64,000 bases of DNA from Bathymodiolus brooksi (Eukaryota > Mollusca > Bivalvia > Mytilida > Modiolidae), in NCBI GenBank assembly GCA_963680875.1, contig OY804578.1, positions 100,035,689-100,099,688 on the forward strand, read 5' to 3'. Shown in pieces: positions 58,121-64,000 of this stretch. The translations under genes and the position numbers were made by a program. Numbering within the stretch: the stretch's first letter is position 1; every line of letters begins with the position of its first letter. The notes below the pieces were generated by a model, which saw nothing but the letters and a program-made list of their open reading frames with translations, had not been told where the DNA came from and ran no database searches.

Positions 58121-60105
58121 AAGAAATATCGTAAAACTTATTAGTACTATCACACAGCTTGTTAAAACAATCGCGGTGGAAAAAAACTATGCGTGATGAT
58201 AAAACTATTGACTTCTTTTTCAAAAGCATCGGATTATTCCTTATTAACCCACTCACCACCAATGAAATAGATACAGTATGATTAATAGTCTCTTAGAAAT
58301 AATATTAACATATTCCGTGCTTTTATGGCCATTTTGAATTACCTTTCCATGTATCAGTATTATGAGGCATAAAGTAAATATCTAAATGCTAACATTGGTT
58401 TAGGAACAGTTGTCACTGGTTAAGCCATATATTAATTAAATCTAATTTGGTTCAATTTTAAATCGGAAAAGCAGGTGAATATCTACAATGCATCATTTGC
58501 AATTTATGTGATGTGGCTACGTGCATTCTGGGGTTACGATATCACTTATTTTGGTAAATGCGTGTGTTGACATTATGCAATTTTGAAAGTGTACCAAGCC
58601 AGGGTCGATAATTCGTGATATTATTTAATTTTACAACAACAAGACAGACTCATACGATCTGGTAACATTTTAAAGAAAAATATGTGCAAGATATTCAGAG
58701 ATGTTCAGACAACACAAATGCACCGAGAAACCTAGAACGTTAACAAAATATCCTTTCATATAGCTGAATAAATTTACTTGCGAAATCGGATTAATTCATA
58801 CATACAAGTAAGTACATATTCAAACGTAATAATGCGTATATCTAAATCCAAATGAAGAACGAAGATAAGTAATTTACGTCATAATTGTTTTCAGTCGTCG
58901 TATTCCTAAAACATGAATACTATTCAAAAACATAAGACTTTACAGTTAATACGTTTTAGTGAACGCTCAAAATAGCTAATAGCGCTATCTTCTAAAAGAT
59001 CAAAATGCCACATAGCCAGAAATGATGGGTACTTTGCTTATTTGCATAACTAAGATGGCGACGCCGGGACGTCTGCAATTTTCATATGATCTATATAGAC
59101 GATATCATTCATAGTTGCATGTGTGTCATTTTCTGAACTTGAAAATGATACCTTGAATCAAGCTGAATTAAATGAAATAAAAATTAATGAAAACAATTAA
59201 ATATTCGAGGTTCCTGGACTAAATGAAAATCCGAGGCGACGAACCCTTTTTTGGCCTTAAGAGTCTATGTAAAAATGTCTGAAATACATGAAACTGGTGG
59301 CGTGTGACACAAAATTTAACAATGAATGACATTTGGCGACATATTTTCTGAAATTAATTTAGATTCCTCAATAATATATGTAATTATATTAACTAACCTT
59401 ATATTTCTAGCTTCTAAACTCGGAGTTCCCACATTAAATATAATATGATCATTTTTGCATGATCGCGATATCAAAGACATGTATAGTAACAAACATATTT
59501 GAATTTTGACAGAAGAAAAACTTTGCGGAAATAAACAATAACTTTTAATTTTCGAATCATTGACGGACACATTGAATCTCCGTACTATAGGTTATTTTTT
59601 GACAAATTTAATAAACGATCCATCAAGCTTGAAACTGCAGTCACGTGATCAAAATCTAATTTAAATATGATGAATATTTATGAGGAAAGTACCCTCAATT
59701 TCTGGATATGAAATGTCACGGTGATACAATGTCATTATATTACTGTTTTGCAAGCATATTATGTATTTTAAGCTGTATTTATGTCTAATATGAGTGGAGA
59801 TTTGAACAAAGAAACATTAGGTTAGAACCAATTTTTGTGACATACAAAGTAGATCCTTGTTATAGATTTATTCTTTTTTTGGGGAAAATATTTATGCAAA
59901 GAAACGACACGCACACTTTATGGAATCGCTAAATGTAATGCGTCACAGTCCTGTATAATTTCTTGAAATCACCCGGGTTATTGGCCAACATTTCCGGCAA
60001 TACGCATGTCAGAAGCATAATAAAACAGGAATTTTATCACGGCATCATCTATATAGCCACCCAATCATGACATCAATTGATTCTTTCAGAAATCTCATTT
60101 GTTGT
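58121..60105. other. Non-coding DNA, possible short regulatory motifs
   Basis: No gene is recognised. At 58,590-58,615 GTGTACCAAGCCAGGGTCG is a short inverted match to the B core. At 59,036-59,080 ATTTGCAT, AAGATGGCGAC and GCCGGGACG form a small GC-richer patch (see findings). Confidence 0.4.
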
Positions 60106-60280
60106 GTTTAAGTTGTGGTCTGTCTTAGAAGTAATATATGTTGTTGTGGTGTTTAAGTTGTGGTCTGTCTTAGAAGTAATATATGTTGTTGTGGTGTTTA
60201 AGTTGTGGCCTGTCTTAGAAGTAATATATGTTGTTGTGGTGTTTAAGTTGTGGTCTGTCTTAGAAGTAATATATGTTGAC
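60106..60280. repeat. 45-bp tandem repeat, 4 units
   Basis: Units start GTTTAAGTTGTGGTC at 60,106, 60,151, 60,196 and 60,241. The plus strand stays open and would encode a repeated FKLWSVLEVIYVVVV block, explained by the period of 45. The right end passes directly into family D (TGTTGACCATTATTTG), so the array looks like an expansion at the D edge. Confidence 0.93.
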
Positions 60281-60348
60281 CATTATTTGTCTTTTTGTCA
60301 TGTTTTTGTTGGTCATTGTATTGTCTGTCTTTCTTCGAATAACGGCTT
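60276..60348 (+). repeat. Family D, left part, split by a retrotransposon
   Basis: GACCATTATTTGTC, TTTTTGTTGGTCATTGTATTG, CTTCGAATAACGGCTTCTG is D sequence up to the point where other copies read GATTACCCCTTTGG. The right part resumes at 62,862. Confidence 0.75.
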
Positions 60349-62861
60349 CTGGTTTTTAGTCCCGAAAATCATTCTGAGATGTTAGTTGATACTGGCGACA
60401 TTAATAATGCACTAAAATCTCATTTTAGCTCAATTGGACAAGACAGAGTAGATACTGAAAATAACATTTTTCAATGTGAGGTTGAAGATTTTGTTTAAAA
60501 AATAGACCAAAATGTTATAACTTCTGATACTCCCATATCATTTAATATCCACCGAGAAAACATTAAATCTGTCCTTGAAAGTCTTAGGTCAGGAAAGGCT
60601 TGTGGTATTGATGAAATTCCGAATGAATTTCTAAAATATGGGGGAAACACTCTATTAAATTCATTGCTCGATCAATTTACGAAAATTACTGATCTTGAAA
60701 AAATCCCCGAAGATTGGCATAAAGGAATCATAAAGCCTATCTACAAGGGAGGATCAATGTATGACCTCGATAATTATAGAGGTATTACATTAACCTCGAA
60801 TGTGTACAAAGTATATGCTAAGATCATAGAAAAATCCGTTATGCGTTATATGGAAGACAATTTTATTTTAGGTGAGGCTCAGGGGGCTTTCAGACGGTAC
60901 AGACGGACGGAGGACAACATTTTTACTCTACAAGGGATATGTGCACTTAGAAAATCAAAAAAGGGTAAGACAATCCTCGCCTTTTTAGACCTTTCTAATG
61001 CTTTTGACAGAGATTGACGGGAGGGTTTATTTTACCTATTATGGAAAAATGGTATTCAGGGTAAATGTTGGAAACTCTTAAGATCTCTTTATAGTAACGT
61101 CTGTAACAAAGTTCTCTTTGGGGATTTTGAATCTGACTGGTTTGACCAAGAATTTGGGCTAAAACAGGGATGTGTCCTGTAACCAACCCTTTTCTCTGTT
61201 TTGATGAATGATTTAGTCAGTATGTTATCAGAACAGAATTTAGTGGTTAATTTAGCCTCTGTTATTATAAACTGTCTCCTCTTTGCAGACGATATTGTCT
61301 TAATGGGCAAATCTGAACAGGAACTGCAAACTGTTCTAAATATTACAGCTAGGTTTGCAAGTAAGTGGAATCTAAAATTTAATTCCAAAAAGTCAACGGT
61401 AATGGTAATAGGTCAGAAAATTTATAAACTCAAACGATGGGATCTTGGAAATGATCTAATAGAAGAAACAAATGTTTATAAGTATCTTGGGGTGTACTTT
61501 TCACGTTCCCTAAAATTTACTTAACATATAGAAACATTCATAAAGGAAAATGTCCAGAAAAAACTAAATTATATGACACGAATTTTGGGCGAACACGGTG
61601 ATTTTAATCGAATTTCGTTTAGAGACTCATTATGGACCTCTATTATACGCCCTTCTATTGCATACGGTTGCGCCGTATGGTTCCCTTCCGAAATTTCAAG
61701 TGCTCAAAACATTGAAAGTTTGCAGTACCAAGCTGGAAAAAATTATTTTGAAAACGAAAATGAGCTTTCCAAAATCTGCTCTCCTATCAGAATTTGGGTG
61801 GAAACCAATTAACGAATTTCTTGACCGACAGCGTGTTATTTATTTTGCAAGATTTGATGAACTTCCGGCTCACAGGTTATGCAAAATTGTATTCATGGAG
61901 CTAAAAAATTCCGAATGTGTGGAATGGAAGTAGGTAAATTATATGAAAAATATTTTCCAGTCAATAGGATTAGACCATATGGAAATTTTAATACAAACAT
62001 TTTTTTTTTCGGAAAAGCAGTTCAAGATAAAGAATTATCTAGGAAACTGGAAATGAGCAGGCTATCAAACTATAACACACTTAATATTTCACCAGGGAAA
62101 CAAGCATATTTATGCAGTATAAATGATTTCTGGGTCTCTCGACTGAAGTTCCTAACTAGAACCAATTACTTGCCCCTGAATGAACGTCTTTTTTAAAATT
62201 AATCTCCGTGAAAGCTGTAAGTGTAATATATGCGATGACGATAGAGTCGAAGACTTGCACCATTTCTTATTTGAATGCAAAACCTTACGTGGTATCAGAC
62301 AAGAACTATTCGAAGAAATAGAAACAGTAATAAAATCGTTTTATCCGGATCTCGCGTTTTCAGAGCTACCGCCCTTTCAAAAGCTGCAGTTCTTGATCGG
62401 AGACGTTTGTCTTAGTCTTAACACTGAGCTTGGTTTCTCGCTTGATCAGTTCAGTACAAAACTGTTATGTAAAATGATGAAAGAGCGAGCTATTTTAATT
62501 GAGTCATGTGTCGATGATCAGGAACTCGCTTAATATTGTGTTTCTTTTATTTTATATGTCATTCTTATATTTTACTTATAATTAAGTGCAATTAAAATAA
62601 TGTGATACATTGTATATACTTTTGTTTTAATAGTGAAGAATGAAACATTTGTTTCTGTGATAATATGCTATGACTTTTATCACAATGATTTTGATATGTT
62701 TTTTTGTTCTTTGATGAAAATGTTCGTGTATGATTTATGCTAATTTTAATATAGTTGTTTATTTATGATTATTAGACGTAAACATTGGTACCCCGCTGAT
62801 GTTTGGCCCCGTTGTAAAGTTGTTTAGTTTCTGAATAAAAATATATATATATATATATATT
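60349..62861 (+). mobile_element. 5'-truncated non-LTR retrotransposon
   Basis: The insertion sits between the two halves of a D copy and ends in an AT-rich tail (GAATAAAAATATATATAT, to 62,861). It carries a broken reverse-transcriptase reading frame (listed separately) and about 300 bp of AT-rich 3' untranslated sequence. There is no endonuclease domain, so the 5' part is missing, as is usual for LINE copies reverse-transcribed incompletely. A long clear target-site duplication is not visible. Confidence 0.8.
60377..62533 (+). pseudogene. Reverse transcriptase pseudogene (non-LTR type)
   Basis: A LINE polymerase would copy its RNA at a nicked chromosomal target. Motifs seen in order: SGKACGIDEIPNEFLK (about 60,593), NYRGITL (60,772), LDLSNAFD (60,985), GLKQGCVL (61,156) and the catalytic FADDIVL (61,282-61,302), with both aspartates kept. 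A C-terminal Cys/His cluster of C-x-C-x2-C...HH...C type lies at 62,216-62,278, then the natural stop at 62,531. It is inactive: in-frame stops at 60,496 (TAA), 61,015 (TGA), 61,180 (TAA) and 61,522 (TAA); a frameshift at an A run (61,737-61,742); another near 61,930; and one at a T run (62,189-62,194). No endonuclease part is present. The clade (I, Nimb, RTE-like or other) cannot be assigned by eye. Confidence 0.88.
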
Positions 62862-62900
62862 ATCCCTTTAATGTCTTCAAACTTTTCTTACAATCACACA
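62862..62900 (+). repeat. Family D, right part
   Basis: TATCCCTTTAATGTCTTC, AAACTTTTCTT. It completes the D copy interrupted at 60,348. Confidence 0.7.
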
Positions 62901-63239
62901 GACGCCGTGCAAATCTAGAATCTGCTTGCAGTTTTCTTAGATTTTCCATTCAGGCACTATATTAGCCTATTGAGATCCAAAAACCATCAATCGAATTGTG
63001 TGCTTTTTTATATATCACAAAGATGTTACACAATAGACGGATTATTTCCATTATTCAAAGCCAACTTCGTTCTACAAAATGGATCTTTAACAATTGACAT
63101 TGAAAAGCATTAATTTTCATCGCAATATTACCAATATACATGGCATAGATTGATCCTCCCTCCCCACATACACCCAATTAACATTAATCCTAACCTGATA
63201 TTCAAGAACTTTCTGGACGTGCGCATTTTGTTGATTTAC
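62901..63239. other. AT-rich spacer
   Basis: Nothing recognised. Confidence 0.35.
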
Positions 63240-63560
63240 GGAAAAGTTTTAAGACATCAAATTAGTAATCAGAAGCCATATATTCACAGATAATACAATA
63301 ACCAAATGTAAGAGGGATAACATACAGACAATGATCTAAGAAACACTACACAGTCTCGACTTCTGTTGGGTTACTCTTGAATATCTTGTGGTATGGAAAT
63401 CGTGTTGGACACCAGTATACGTAAATAAATACAAATAGCATAACTAAAACATGAGTTCCCTACAAAACAAATAGGATTAAAGACGAAGCAAACATCGTTT
63501 TTAGCGAAAATTGTAGCGGATACGGAAATCAAAACTAGAAAACATGTAATTGGTCGATAT
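63240..63560 (-). repeat. Inverted D copy plus D-linked segment
   Basis: 63,240-63,370 reads AGACATCAAATTAGTAATCAG, ACAGATAATACAATAACC, AGACAATGATCTAAG, the reversed D order. 63,400-63,560 (GTTGGACACCAGTATACG, AAATACAAATAGC, GGATTAAAGACGAAGC, TTGTAGCGGATACGG) matches 46,446-46,600 and 55,845-55,980, which suggests D has a longer version including this segment. Confidence 0.65.
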
Positions 63561-63814
63561 AAATAACACGAATTGACTACTTGTGTGTGAAATAGCAGGT
63601 ATATATAATTAAAACTCTAAAATTATTCTCAATTGAAGTTTTGCCAAATAGCAGGTAACACGGCCTAAAAATCATCTTTAAGAAAAAGTCTGTTAAGATG
63701 TTGGTCACGTAATATTTACATCGACTTATCAGATTGTTAATATAGTACACTCACAAGGCTGAGAACTGACCTTGAATCTCTTCTGTTATCAAACATTTGA
63801 CCACACCTTTAGAG

Positions 63815-63930
63815 GTGTGGGGTTCGTGTTGCTCTATCTTAAATTTTATGTGTAGTGTTTTTTTATGGCCATTGTATTGTCTATCCTTCGGTTTTCGGCT
63901 TTTTATTATCTCTTTGGTATCTCCCAACAA
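63815..63930 (+). repeat. Family D copy
   Basis: GGGGTTCGTGTTGCTC, TTTTATGTGTAGTG, GGCCATTGTATTGTC, TATCTCTTTGGTATCTCCC. It is a partial copy on the plus strand, in opposite orientation to its neighbour at 63.24 kb. Confidence 0.7.
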
Positions 63931-64000
63931 TTCGTCTTTAAGTTCGTTAATGATTGTATTCACAGGATGAAAACACGTGAAGTTCTTGAAGCAAAGAGAA

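Noticed and set aside
60077..60385. Repeat protein with FKLWSVLEVIYVVVV units
   Set aside because: It is the translation of a 45-bp tandem repeat at the edge of family D; no wider gene structure.
60664..62533. An active reverse transcriptase gene
   Set aside because: Four in-frame stops and three frameshifts interrupt it, and the 5' endonuclease region is absent.
1..64000. Telomeric repeats or an integrated DNA virus
   Set aside because: No TTAGGG-type arrays and no viral structural or replication genes could be recognised on either strand.

Overview
The window looks like non-coding nuclear DNA from a bivalve mollusc, most likely a mussel of the genus Mytilus. It is AT-rich, eukaryotic in character, and contains no gene I would call intact. 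The taxon call is inference. Several short interspersed repeats here resemble sequences I associate with mussel genomes: the 'CCCTTTGGTATCTTC' family, the 'GTTGTCTCTTTGACAC' family, the 'GTACAGGCAC...GGCGGGG' family, and the tRNA-derived SINE with a 'CACTCACTCACTC' tail. No database search was possible.

For this report the dispersed families are named as follows. Family B starts near ATACCACACTGTCGGAACAG and ends near GGGCCCAAACCTCCC...AGTGAAATGAT, about 200 bp in full-length copies. Family C carries ACGTAGATATCTAATTTAGTGC. Family D runs from TATCACCGGGTTTGTAAC / CACGACGGGTGCC to CCCTTTGGTATCTTCAAAC.

Layout. 0-4.5 kb: AT-rich DNA with a SINE tail, a 21-bp minisatellite and an inverted pair of bivalve repeats. 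4.5-11.0 kb: a large 44-bp satellite with two sequence subfamilies and decayed edges. 11-14.2 kb: unique AT-rich DNA with B and C fragments. 14.2-18.0 kb: a 38-bp satellite of 99 units that keeps exact phase from end to end. 18-24.5 kb: very AT-rich, empty of genes, with one short hairpin flanked by direct repeats. 24.5-29.3 kb: 96-bp and 40-bp arrays built from the 5' part of family B. 30-41.5 kb: B and D copies, some nested, with a 95-bp array (from D), a 22-bp array (from inside B) and a 47-bp minisatellite interrupted by a D copy and by a GC-richer, possibly once-coding island. 43.8-45.1 kb: a diverged 683-bp tandem duplication. 45.5-47.4 kb: D and C copies. 48.3-49.4 kb: an approximately 1.07-kb element with inverted ends, flanked by a 9-bp direct repeat, inserted in a B copy. 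50.3-50.5 kb: a 173-bp hairpin with 81-bp arms. 52-53 kb: a 1.1-kb segment bounded by inverted repeats. 55-58 kb: a SINE, a C copy, a B copy with a tripled 5' end and small minisatellites. 60.1-62.9 kb: a decayed non-LTR retrotransposon (reverse transcriptase pseudogene) that splits a D copy in two. 63-64 kb: more D copies.

The parts do not work together as a gene set. The common thread is that a few interspersed repeats have seeded local tandem arrays, nested into each other and been amplified. By my rough tally tandem arrays fill about a quarter of the window. The only recognisable protein-coding history is the broken reverse transcriptase at 60.4-62.5 kb.
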